From NCBI GenBank assembly GCA_965209045.1, contig CBDBPW010000003.1, positions 1,550,001-1,614,000 on the forward strand: a DNA stretch of 64,000 nt, written 5' to 3'. Numbering within the stretch: position 1 is the first letter of the stretch; the number at the start of each line of letters is the position of its first letter. Position numbers and translations under genes: made by a program. Positions 52,296 to 59,407 of the stretch are shown piece after piece. The notes under the pieces were generated by a model. That model was not told where the DNA came from and made no database searches. It saw only the letters and a program-made list of their open reading frames with translations. Source of the stretch: JAJEFO01 sp965209045. GTDB taxonomy: Bacteria > Pseudomonadota > Alphaproteobacteria > Rhodobacterales > Rhodobacteraceae.

Positions 52296-53278
52296 TCGCC
52301 TCCGGCCGGAACATTCCCGATCGCCTGCGATCGCCTCTCGAGCGTCGGCTTAGGAGCTGGGAAAGCCTCTTGTTGCTGGTCGCCGTTGTCATATTCGTCG
52401 CCAACAGCCTTGCCTCTCCCTACTTCCTCGACGCGTGGAACCTGTCGGACGCGACCTTCAACTTCACGGAAAAGGCGATGATCGCCTTTGCCATGGCGCT
52501 CCTGATCATCTCAGGCGAGATCGATCTCTCAGTCGCCGCGATCATCGCGCTGGCGTCCACCGCAATGGGCGCGGCGGTCCAGTTCGGAGTGCCGACACCG
52601 GGCCTCGTGCTGGTCGGGTTGGCGGTTGGGCTTGCCTGCGGCGCATTCAACGGCCTTCTTGTCACACGCGTCGGCCTGCCATCGATCGTTGTCACCATCG
52701 GGACCCTGAGCCTGTTCCGCGGCATCAGCTACATCGTGCTGGGCGATCAGGCGTATCGCGGCTACCCTCCCGAATTCGCCTTCTTCGGACAGGGATACGT
52801 ATGGTGGGTGATCTCGTTCGAATTGGTGATGTTCGCCTTCCTTGCCCTGGCGTTCGGCATTTTGCTGCACAGGACGAACTTTGGCCGGGCGGTCTACGCC
52901 ATAGGAAACAACGCGACCGGAGCCCTGTTCTCGGGCATCCGGGTGGCGCGCGTGAAGTTCATCCTGTTCCTTCTGACGGGCCTCATGTCCGGAGTGGCCG
53001 CAATCTGCCTGACGTCACGCCTGGGCTCGACGCGACCTTCCATCGCCTTTGCCTGGGAACTGGAGATCGTCACCATGGTCGTGCTGGGCGGCGTCAGCAT
53101 CCTTGGCGGCTCCGGCTCGATTCCAGGCGTCGTCATCGCCGCCATCGTAATGGGGCTCGTGACTTTCGGCCTGGGCTTGCTCAACGTGCCGGGTATCGTG
53201 ATGTCGATCGTGATCGGTGCGCTGCTGATCTCGGTCATCGCCTTGCCCAGGCTCTGGACCGGGCGTAGGCAGTCCTGA
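52292..53278 (+). CDS. rhaQ: Rhamnose ABC transporter permease
   Basis: 328-residue RbsC-type permease, paralogous to the previous one, forming the second membrane half. Family segments are ALLIISGEIDLSVAAIIAL and GGVSILGGSGSIPGVVIAA. It overlaps rhaP by 4 bases and rhaU by 1 (TGATG). Confidence 0.9.
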   Translation: MIASGRNIPDRLRSPLERRLRSWESLLLLVAVVIFVANSLASPYFLDAWNLSDATFNFTEKAMIAFAMALLIISGEIDLSVAAIIALASTAMGAAVQFGVPTPGLVLVGLAVGLACGAFNGLLVTRVGLPSIVVTIGTLSLFRGISYIVLGDQAYRGYPPEFAFFGQGYVWWVISFELVMFAFLALAFGILLHRTNFGRAVYAIGNNATGALFSGIRVARVKFILFLLTGLMSGVAAICLTSRLGSTRPSIAFAWELEIVTMVVLGGVSILGGSGSIPGVVIAAIVMGLVTFGLGLLNVPGIVMSIVIGALLISVIALPRLWTGRRQS

Positions 53279-53592
53279 TGGAAAAGCATGCGTTCAAGAT
53301 GCATCTCAGACCGGGCTGTCGCGACGAATACAGGAAGCGTCACGACGAAATCTGGCCGGACCTCGTGAACCTGCTGAGAGAAGCCGGCATTTCGGACTAT
53401 TCCATCCACCTGGACGAAGACACGAACACGCTCTTCGGGGTCCTCTGGCGCACCGACGACCACGGAATGGACGACCTTCGGAGCAACGAGATCATGAGAC
53501 GTTGGTGGGCTCACATGGCGGACATCATGGAAACCCACCCCGACAGCGAACCCGTGGCGGTTCCGCTTACGCCCGTCTTTCACATGCCATGA
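53278..53592 (+). CDS. rhaU: L-rhamnose mutarotase
   Basis: 104-residue dimeric enzyme that interconverts rhamnose anomers and is needed for efficient use of the imported sugar. The catalytic histidine is His22 (EYRKRHDEIWPDL), the conserved tryptophan pair lies in MRRWWAHMADIM, and the C-terminus PVFHMP matches the family ending. Coupled to rhaQ and rhaK by overlapping stop/start codons. Confidence 0.94.
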   Translation: MEKHAFKMHLRPGCRDEYRKRHDEIWPDLVNLLREAGISDYSIHLDEDTNTLFGVLWRTDDHGMDDLRSNEIMRRWWAHMADIMETHPDSEPVAVPLTPVFHMP

Positions 53593-54968
53593 CCGTCCGC
53601 CGCATAGCAGTCATCGATGTCGGAAAGACGAACGCGAAGCTCGCGTTAGTCGATGCGGGAGACATGACCGAAATTGCGGTTGTCACCCGGCCGAACGCCG
53701 TGCTGCCCGGGCCGCCCTACCCGCACTTCGATGTCGACGGGCATTGGGAGTTCCTCCTGAACGCGCTTGCGAAGTTTCATGCCGCTCACGGGATTGGGGC
53801 GATTTCGGTGACCACGCACGGTGCATCAGGTGCGTTGATCGGAGCCGATGGCTGCCTGGCAGCACCGATCCTTGACTACGAGTATCCCGGGCCAGACACC
53901 GTGTCGGCAGAATACGAAGCGCTTCGCCCGGCCTTTTCCGAAACCGGGTCGCCAAGGTTGCCCATGGGACTGAATCTCGGCGCACAGATCCATTGGCAGT
54001 TCATGATCGAACCTGGTCTTCGGAAGCGGACCGACGCCATCGTCACCTACCCGCAGTTCTGGGGCCATCGCCTGACAGGCGTATCGGCTAGCGACGTGTC
54101 TTCGCTCGGCGCTCATACGGATCTCTGGAATCCGCACAAGCGGCGGTTTTCGTCCTTGGTGGAGCGAATGGAACTGGCGGACAAGATGGCGCCGGCCCGC
54201 GCATCTGACGACATCCTCGGACCGTTGCTGCCTGAAGTCGCGGATCGAACCGGAATCCCGGCCGAAACGCCCGTCCACTGTGGCATTCACGATTCCAATG
54301 CCTCGCTTCTCCCACACGTCCTGCACCGCAAGCCGCCGTTTTCGGTGGTGTCGACCGGCACCTGGGTGATTGTGATGACCATTGGCGGTGCAAGAATCGC
54401 CCTTGAGCCGGAGCGTGACACGCTGATCAATGTGAACGGACTGGGCGCACCCGTGCCGTCTGCCAGATTCATGGGTGGGCGCGAATTCGAGATGATTTCA
54501 GGAGGGCACGCAGCCGAGGCGGACGAAGGCGCAATGGCACGCGTCATCAGTGACGGCATCATGCTGATGCCCGCGGCAGTCCCGGAAAGCGGGCCGTTTC
54601 AGGGACGGGACGCACATTGGAGGGGCGCACAGCCAAATCCGGGCAGCCCGACGCGCGCGGCGGCGCTCGGGTTCTATCTCGCAATGATGACCGCGGAGTG
54701 CCTTTCGCTCACAGGTCACAGAGGAAACATCGTGGTTGAAGGGCCCTTTTGCCGGAATGCGGCCTACATCGCGATGCTCTCAGCCGCGACCGAATGTACG
54801 GTCATCACCTCGCAAGGTGCGACAGGCACCAGCCAGGGCGCGGCCATGCTCGCCCTTGATCTTGCAACCCTTCTGCCGGGAACGGTTGACAGCAAGGTTG
54901 CGGCCGTGCCGCGCCCGGACCTGGTTGACTACGCTGCCCGTTGGAGAAGCGCCGCTGGTGCGACGTAG
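53589..54968 (+). CDS. rhaK: L-rhamnulokinase / rhamnose kinase (FGGY family)
   Basis: 459-residue sugar kinase of the FGGY type, last gene of the operon. The phosphate-binding start is IAVIDVGKTNAKLALVD and the C-terminal ATP-site segments include FSVVSTGTWVIVM and VVEGPFCRNAAYIAML. In R. leguminosarum RhaK is also required for transport by the RhaSTPQ system. The ATG at 53589 overlaps the rhaU stop; the frame is open upstream inside rhaU but has no reason to start there. Confidence 0.92.
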   Translation: MTVRRIAVIDVGKTNAKLALVDAGDMTEIAVVTRPNAVLPGPPYPHFDVDGHWEFLLNALAKFHAAHGIGAISVTTHGASGALIGADGCLAAPILDYEYPGPDTVSAEYEALRPAFSETGSPRLPMGLNLGAQIHWQFMIEPGLRKRTDAIVTYPQFWGHRLTGVSASDVSSLGAHTDLWNPHKRRFSSLVERMELADKMAPARASDDILGPLLPEVADRTGIPAETPVHCGIHDSNASLLPHVLHRKPPFSVVSTGTWVIVMTIGGARIALEPERDTLINVNGLGAPVPSARFMGGREFEMISGGHAAEADEGAMARVISDGIMLMPAAVPESGPFQGRDAHWRGAQPNPGSPTRAAALGFYLAMMTAECLSLTGHRGNIVVEGPFCRNAAYIAMLSAATECTVITSQGATGTSQGAAMLALDLATLLPGTVDSKVAAVPRPDLVDYAARWRSAAGAT

Positions 54969-55006
54969 CGGGCGTCGTCACGGCCCCCCACCCGCCTTGC
55001 CGTGCA

Positions 55007-55023
55007 GCCCCGCCCCTCGGGGC
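55007..55023 (+). terminator. Hairpin after the rha operon
   Basis: GCCCCG (55007-55012) pairs with CGGGGC (55018-55023) around a 5-base loop, 38 bases after the rhaK stop. It may help end the rha transcript, but there is no U-run, so intrinsic termination is uncertain. Confidence 0.35.
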
Positions 55024-55199
55024 GGCAGAGCGACGTGCAGACCATGGGTCGTACGGCATCACCAAGGGCTTGGCCTGATCTCTTGCTCTTGGAAACCGGC
55101 GACACTTGCCGATGGACGATCCGGCGAGCAGGCAATTGCGGTCGCCGAGCTTGCTTGCATGTGCTACGGAGAGCCCGCCTGTCGAGCTTCCACCAACGC

Positions 55200-55307
55200 C
55201 CTGACGGGGGTCCGGTCAGGACACACGTTACTGGCCAATGGGTCAGCGACCCCTCCCTGAAGCGAGGGGCTTGAGGAACGAAAGTTCCGAAAGCCCATGC
55301 TGACCGG
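55200..55307 (+). ncRNA. Strongly structured sequence with two exclusive folds
   Basis: Gene-free sequence with interlocking perfect helices. Fold B: outer stem CCGGTCAG (55212-55219) with CTGACCGG (55300-55307), inner hairpins GGGTC/GACCC (55240-55252) and GGGCTT/AAGCCC (55267-55272 with 55291-55296). Inside the latter, tandem GA mismatches lead to GGAAC-GAAA-GTTCC (55275-55288), a GNRA tetraloop. Fold A instead pairs CCTGAC (55200-55205) with GTCAGG (55215-55220) and CCCCTC (55250-55255) with GAGGGG (55264-55269). The strand is assigned because the GAAA loop reads on plus. It may be a small RNA, or a relic of an IS200/IS605 right end with omega-RNA-like hairpins; no tnpB is present. Confidence 0.4.
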
Positions 55308-55333
55308 CACAGGAAAAGAGACCGTGATGTCGG

Positions 55334-55634
55334 TCAGCCAGCCGCAATCAGGTCGTCATCGGCGTCGACCGCCTGCAGGCAGGCTGCCATCGGGCCGCTT
55401 CTCCGCCCCGCACCGCGCAAATCGTAGAGCTGCTGGAGGATGAGCCAGAGTTCATTCGACGCGCCGCAGAACGCCCGAGCCTGAGCACCGTGTCATTGGC
55501 AACTGCACGCCGGCCGTTCAGTGTCTCCGTTATGCGGTTGGCTGGCACGTCGATGAATCGCGCCAGATGCTCCGCGCTCATGCGGTGCGCGTCGAGATCC
55601 TCGCGTGGCGTCTCGCGAGGATGGACGGGTTCAT
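55334..55634 (-). pseudogene. higA: Decayed HigA antitoxin gene
   Basis: Minus-strand remnant of a HigA-type antitoxin with XRE helix-turn-helix. From the ATG at 55634 it reads MNP, then after a 1-base loss VHPRETPRED, MSAEHLARFIDVPANRITE and DTVLRLGR. After a second 1-base loss near 55476 it reads FCGASNELWLILQQLYDLR, the usual HigA ending, to TGA at 55334. The 301 bases plus two lost bases make exactly 101 codons. GAGTGAGG lies upstream of the ATG as a former ribosome site. Confidence 0.7.
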
Positions 55635-55651
55635 GCGTGGGTACCTCACTC

Positions 55652-55785
55652 TCAATGGTTGTCGACGGTCTGCGCTCTCGCCAGCCCCGGGTCCGCATTT
55701 CGGCCAAGCAAAACAGGTGCGCCAGTGGTCGTTGATGAGGATGCCTCACTGCCCCTTCCGCCGCAACCTGAGCGCTTTGAGCCGG
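55652..55785 (-). pseudogene. higB: C-terminal remnant of HigB toxin gene
   Basis: Reads RLKALRLRRKGQ, a TGA stop, then GILINDHWRTCFAW, and after a frameshift TVDNH-stop at 55652. This parallels the RLEALKGDRKGQYSIRINDQ stretch and CFRW ending of HigB/RelE-type mRNA interferases. It lies 17 bases upstream of higA, the normal toxin-antitoxin order. It breaks exactly at 55785, where the ISAs1-family element begins. Stop and frameshift mean no active toxin is made. Confidence 0.65.
55776..55785. repeat. Target-site duplication, left copy
   Basis: TTTGAGCCGG, directly repeated at 59058-59067 on the far side of the ISAs1-family element. Ten bases fits that family's insertion habit. It lies within the higB remnant. 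Confidence 0.85.
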
Positions 55786-57019
55786 CAGGGCAATCGCGTT
55801 TGAAGGAGTTCCCTGAAGAGTCCCCCTTGGCTTTTTCGTGACTGCGTGATTCGCTGTTGGAAAACAACAGCCTGAGGCAGGACAATGCAGGACTTCGGAC
55901 GAATCTTCGACGGGGTGGAAGACCCCCGCACCAGCAATGCGACCCGTCACGACCTCCATGAAATGCTGATGATCGCGCTCCTTTGCATGATCTGCGGCGG
56001 CCAGACATGCACCGACATGGAGCTTTTCGGGCGCTCGAAGGAGGCGTTCCTCCGCCGTTTCATGAAGCTCGAGCACGGCATCCCGAGCCACGACGCCTTT
56101 TCGAGCCTGTTCAGGGTTCTCGACCCCGAATGCCTGCAGCGGGTTCTCGTCCGCCTTGCCTCGGACTGGGTCGGGCGGCTTGGGCCGGACGTGATCGCGA
56201 TCGACGGCAAGGCGTTGCGGCGGTCCTTCGAGGACGCCTCGAGGCGCTCGCCGCTGCATGTCGTCAACGCCTTCGCCGCCGGCGCGCGCCTGACGCTCGG
56301 CCAGGTCCGGGTGGACGGCAAGTCGAACGAGATCACGGCGATGCCGGCGCTCCTGGAGCTTCTCGACGTCAAGGGCATGACGGTGACCGCCGACGCGATG
56401 CACACGCAGCGGGACACGGCGAAGCGGGTCACGGAGGCCGGAGGCAGCTACGTCCTGGCGCTGAAGGGCAACCAGGAGACGCTTCACGACGACGTCCGGC
56501 TCCACATGGCGGACCCGGAAAACGCCGGAAAGATGTTGCGTTTCAGCGACGTGGACAAGGGTCACGGCCGCATCGAGACCCGGGAGGCGGCCGTCTGCCA
56601 CGACGTCGACACGCTGCAGGACCTGCATCACTGGCCCGGCCTGCAGGCCGTCGGGAAGGTCACCGCAACGCGGGAGACCAAGGGGGAGCGGAGCACGGAG
56701 GCCCGCTTCTTCCTGCTCAGCGAAACGCTTGGTCCGGAGCAGTTCCTGAAGACTGTGCGCGCGCACTGGGCGGTGGAAAACTCGCTCCACTGGGTCCTGG
56801 ATGTGACCATGGGGGAGGACGGCCTTCGAAACCGGAAGGACAACGGTCCCGAGAACCTGGCGATGATGCGGAAGCTGGCGCTGAACCTGGCGCGGCTGAC
56901 CGATGGCGGGAGAGTGACGTCGATGCGCGGAAAGCTCTTATGAGCCCCCTCCTGTCAAGCACTTTTTCGCCATCTGCCTTCCCCTCCCTAAAATCCATAA
57001 AAAAGTGGTTGTTGTTGCT

Positions 57020-57157
57020 GTCCTGTGGATCTGTGGGCGAGAGGCCCGCGAGTGTGGGCAACGCGGTGGGCGACGCCCTGGCGTCGTCCACGGCTTGTCC
57101 ACACGTCCCGAGAGGGCGTGGGCCGGCCCGAAGGGCTCGTCCACAAATCCACAGGAC
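57020..57157. repeat. Nested palindromes in the long end of the IS110-type element
   Basis: Outer arms at 57020-57041 and 57136-57157 are inverted repeats matching at 20 of 22 positions (GTCCTGTGGATCTGTGG start). Inside, 57052-57077 and 57080-57104 form a further near-perfect hairpin of about 25 bp. TGTGG/CCACA recurs seven times; several copies resemble DnaA boxes at 7-8 of 9 positions (TTGTCCACA, AAATCCACA). The function is unknown. It lies between the element's end and the guide RNA, and could be a recombinase-binding, host-protein or RNA-processing site. Confidence 0.6.
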
Positions 57158-57334
57158 CGTCCCGGATCGCGCCAAGAACGAGGCCCGGGCATTCCCTTCC
57201 AGGCAGCAACCACCCAGCGCAGCGGCCCTGCCGTGCCGTCACATTGTTCTTCTCCCTGTTGTCAGGACGGCTCGGCGCCGCTCGGGGGATGTTCCAGGCA
57301 GAACGTCGCGGTTCCTCGGCGCGCTCAACGACGC

Positions 57335-57530
57335 GTCCATACTCTTATCCGGTTCGGTTGGCCGGCGCTTGCCGGCCCCGTGACCATGATGCCCAATTCG
57401 GGCGATGCGACGTTCCGGGAGGCGGGACCCATCTGAAAGAACGGTGCCGCAGCCTGCGGCGAACCAAGCTTTCCGCCGGTCACACGCCTTGCCCGGGTTC
57501 CCCGGAGGCCCCGTCGGGCCGCCCGGGTGT
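57335..57530 (-). ncRNA. Bridge/seek RNA of the IS110-type element
   Basis: Minus-strand RNA directly downstream of the transposase. From 5' it has a stem-loop (CCCGGG arms 57522-57527 and 57492-57497, inner GGCCC/GGGCC 57507-57520). A target loop follows: GCGGAAAGCT at 57476-57467 and UUCUUUCAG at 57441-57433, around a GCCGCA/TGCGGC hairpin (57446-57460). Then a donor loop: GGCATC at 57393-57388 and AUAAGAG at 57348-57342, around a 7-bp GGCCGGC hairpin (57360-57377). GCGGAAAGCT equals the left target flank plus core (56927-56936). UUCUUUCAG pairs with the right flank CTGAAGAAG at 8 of 9 positions counting two G-U. GGCATC and AUAAGAG match the element's own ends. The 5' and 3' limits are estimates. 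Confidence 0.75.
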
Positions 57531-57552
57531 CCAGGTGTCCGGTGTCCTCCTC

Positions 57553-58824
57553 TCAGGCCCGCGACAGGACGGCGCCCTCCGGCACCAGCCCGGCGCTGAC
57601 GTATCTCCATAGCGCAACCAGCAGCTTGCGCGCCAGCGCCACGATCCCGCGCTTCCGGGAGCGCCCGTCACGGGCGCTGACATACTCCCGGAACCATTTC
57701 GACAGCGCGCTGTCCGGCTGGAACTGCAGCCAGCGCCAGGCCATCTGAACCAGGTGCTTGCGCAGCAGCGGGCTGCCCGCCTTGCTGATTCCCTGGTCGC
57801 GGTCGATGCCGCCGCTCGCGAAGGGAACAGGCGCCAGTCCCGCCAAGCTGGCCAGCTCGCGGCGGTTCCGGAAGTCCCGGTAGAACAGTTCGGTGTCCAG
57901 GAGCAGCGCGTCGTTTGGTCCGATCCCGCGCAGCCGAACCAGCGCGGCCGCGAAGTGCGCGCGATCCGGAGCCGGATCCGACGTCCCCGCGGCCTCCGTC
58001 ACGCCTTCCGTCCCGATCCCGTCGGGCGCCTCCTGCGCCGAAGACTCCGCATCCCCGCCGTCCTGCGCCGGAAGGCGGTCAAGCGCCTCCCGCGACGCCT
58101 TCAGCGCCGCCGCCTTCTCCGCCTCGACCGTCTTCAGCTCGGCGACGGCCAGTTCCAGCCGGTCGAGGATGCCGTGGATCTCGGCCAGGAGCCGCGGCTG
58201 CAGTTCCGTGCCGTAGGCGGTCTCGAGCCCGTCGAGGCGGGCGCGGAACCCTTTCCCGGCCGGATCCCCGATGGACACGCCGTGCAGCCGGAGCAGCGCG
58301 GCGATCGAGTTCGCGAGCCGCAGCCGCTCCTTCACCAGGCGCTCCCGCCGGCGCAGAAGCCGCTTCGCGTCCTCCTCCTCGACCGTCGGGATCCGGACCG
58401 GCGACATCGCGTCACGGTCGCCTCCGTCCCAGGCCCGGAGCGCACGGACCATCTTGCGGGCGTCGATCCGGTCCGTCTTCGCTCGCCTTTTCTTCCGCAC
58501 GACCTCGAGGCTCGCCGGATCGCAGATCACGACGTCGATCTCCGGCGCGTGCTCGCCGAGCCACCGCGCCAGCCAGAAACCCTCGAATCCAGCCTCGTAG
58601 GTCAGCAGCACCCGGGACGGCCCGTCGGCGCCGGCGCGGGCATTCCCGATCTTCTCCAGAAGGCCCGCCGTGTCGGCCGGCGCCAGCTTGTGCATCCCGA
58701 CCTTGTCCGGCTGTTCGGGGTCGCCGATCCCGAGGACCCATGACGTCCCGCTCACTTCCAGAGCGACGTACAGCGTGCTAACCTCGCCCATGGAAGGGGC
58801 CACGTCGTTCAGCTCTTTCGACAT
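57553..58824 (-). CDS. IS110-family recombinase (DEDD transposase)
   Basis: 423-residue RNA-guided type recombinase. The N-terminal RuvC-like domain carries E23 (YVALEVSG), E77 (LTYEAGFEG), D118 and D121 (KTDRIDARKM). The first acidic position is Glu rather than the usual Asp. A coiled-coil middle follows, with an acidic and alanine-rich insert around residues 270-300. The C-terminal Tnp domain has RLRGIGPNDALLL, LASLAGLAPVPF and the serine segment GISKAGSPLLRKHLVQMAW. AAAGGAG precedes the ATG at 58824. Intact frame, so the inner element may still be active. Confidence 0.9.
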   Translation of the reverse strand: MSKELNDVAPSMGEVSTLYVALEVSGTSWVLGIGDPEQPDKVGMHKLAPADTAGLLEKIGNARAGADGPSRVLLTYEAGFEGFWLARWLGEHAPEIDVVICDPASLEVVRKKRRAKTDRIDARKMVRALRAWDGGDRDAMSPVRIPTVEEEDAKRLLRRRERLVKERLRLANSIAALLRLHGVSIGDPAGKGFRARLDGLETAYGTELQPRLLAEIHGILDRLELAVAELKTVEAEKAAALKASREALDRLPAQDGGDAESSAQEAPDGIGTEGVTEAAGTSDPAPDRAHFAAALVRLRGIGPNDALLLDTELFYRDFRNRRELASLAGLAPVPFASGGIDRDQGISKAGSPLLRKHLVQMAWRWLQFQPDSALSKWFREYVSARDGRSRKRGIVALARKLLVALWRYVSAGLVPEGAVLSRA

Positions 58825-58843
58825 CGTTGATCTCCTTTCGCTC

Positions 58844-58875
58844 GGCAAGGGGTTGTGCTGAAACGGCCCCTTGCC
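58844..58875 (-). other. Hairpin upstream of the IS110-type recombinase
   Basis: Perfect 9-bp inverted repeat GGCAAGGGG (58844-58852) and CCCCTTGCC (58867-58875) with a 14-base loop. It lies just upstream of the recombinase ribosome site, in the short non-coding end. In this family expression often depends on the promoter formed when the ends join in the circle; a stem here could limit read-through. That role is a guess. Confidence 0.45.
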
Positions 58876-59057
58876 ACCATATGTTGATGTCCGGACGCCC
58901 CTTTGGACCGAATCATCTCCAAGGGCAATTCCCGACCTGGCTCATGGCATCTGAAGAAGGCCGGTTGGGACGACGGCTTCCTGCTGAAACTCCTCCGTTC
59001 CGCAGCAAGCCTCGCACCGACTCTCGAAACCGACAAAATCCAAACGCGATAGCCCTG

Positions 59058-59067
59058 TTTGAGCCGG
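59058..59067. repeat. Target-site duplication, right copy
   Basis: TTTGAGCCGG immediately after the ISAs1-family right end, identical to 55776-55785. Confidence 0.85.
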
Positions 59068-59192
59068 AAGGATGCGGGGAATGTCCTGGGGCGCTTCGGC
59101 GCGCGCAGTTCGGCGCCGGAAGGTACGCAAGGAGGTCGAAAGCAATGACTGCCTTCCGGATCGTCGCATGACGAAGCCCCGAAAAACCGTAT
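59068..59192 (-). pseudogene. higB: N-terminal remnant of HigB toxin gene
   Basis: Minus-strand sequence that continues higB upstream of the insertion point. It reads IRFF from about 59192, then degenerate sequence, and in neighbouring frames APQDIPRILP before the RLKAL that follows across the insertion. Similarity to HigB here is weak and needs frameshifts. The main support is position, since it must be the other side of the broken gene. From 59193 to 59407 I see no gene; it should contain the perM-type promoter. Confidence 0.4.
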
Positions 59193-59407
59193 GCCGACGA
59201 ACGTGGCAGCGGAGGTTGCCGGAGTTGGCCGGCACGGCCCGTTGCCAATGCGCGGCGAATCGGCGGCACCGGTCGCTGGCGGACGAGTTCGGCGACGGCT
59301 TCTGCCGTGCCGTTCGGTCCGCGAAGCATGTTCCGCACAGACGTCCGTCACTGCCTTGCGCCGACTCGGCTAGACTGCCAAAAAAGGGACGCAAAGGGAG
59401 CGATTGA

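Larger units (their letters stand above)
56937..58952 (-). mobile_element. IS110/IS1111-type insertion sequence with bridge-type RNA
   Basis: Inner element, bounded by CT at both ends (56935-56936 and 58951-58952; one copy belongs to the target). No long terminal repeats. Sub-terminal inverted repeats ATGAGCC (56940-56946) and GGCTCAT (58939-58945) and a long non-coding end downstream of the transposase are IS1111-group traits. Size is about 2016 bp: transposase 1272, long end about 616, short end about 126. Insertion into the ISAs1 transposase is shown by the frame that reforms on removal. The long end holds a guide RNA structure and a separate palindrome. Confidence 0.85.
55885..59052 (+). 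pseudogene. ISAs1-family transposase, split by an IS110-type element
   Basis: DDE transposase of the ISAs1 (H-repeat) family. The first piece (55885-56936) holds the associated N-terminal domain (GVEDPRTSNATRHDLHEML) and the DDE core (VIAIDGKALRRS, VTADAMHTQRDTAK, LKGNQETLHDDV, RAHWAVENSLHWVLDV). It is cut after SMRGK. The missing end resumes at 58953 as KKAGWDDGFLLKLL and stops at 59052. Joining 56936 to 58953 restores an unbroken 383-codon frame. As it stands, the first piece reads two more codons to a TGA at 56943 (352 residues) and is probably inactive or impaired. Confidence 0.85.
55786..59057 (+). mobile_element. ISAs1-family insertion sequence, interrupted by an IS110-type element
   Basis: Outer element of a nested pair. 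The left end begins CAGGGCAATCGCGTTTG at 55786. The right end finishes CAAACGCGATAGCCCTG at 59057, an inverted match of 16 of 17. Both ends are flanked by TTTGAGCCGG. Without the inner element and one CT it would be about 1256 bp, normal for the family. It inserted into a higB gene; rejoining the flanks restores higB-like sequence on the minus strand. Its transposase is split, so it is immobile unless the inner element leaves. Confidence 0.88.

Noticed and set aside
55348..56790. Minus-strand open frame of 480 codons
   Set aside because: Most of it is the complement of the ISAs1 transposase. Only its last part, 55334-55634, has meaning, as the higA remnant.
55885..56943. Intact 352-residue ISAs1 transposase
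   Set aside because: The frame ends by running into the IS110-type element; the family C-terminus is found at 58953-59052.
57020..57157. Replication origin with DnaA boxes
   Set aside because: The boxes match only 7-8 of 9 positions, no parAB, rep or dnaA gene is near, and the region lies inside a mobile element. Kept only as an unexplained palindrome.
57020..57157. MITE insertion
   Set aside because: The inverted arms are not flanked by a direct repeat, and the inner palindrome is off-centre. Not enough for a separate transposon call.
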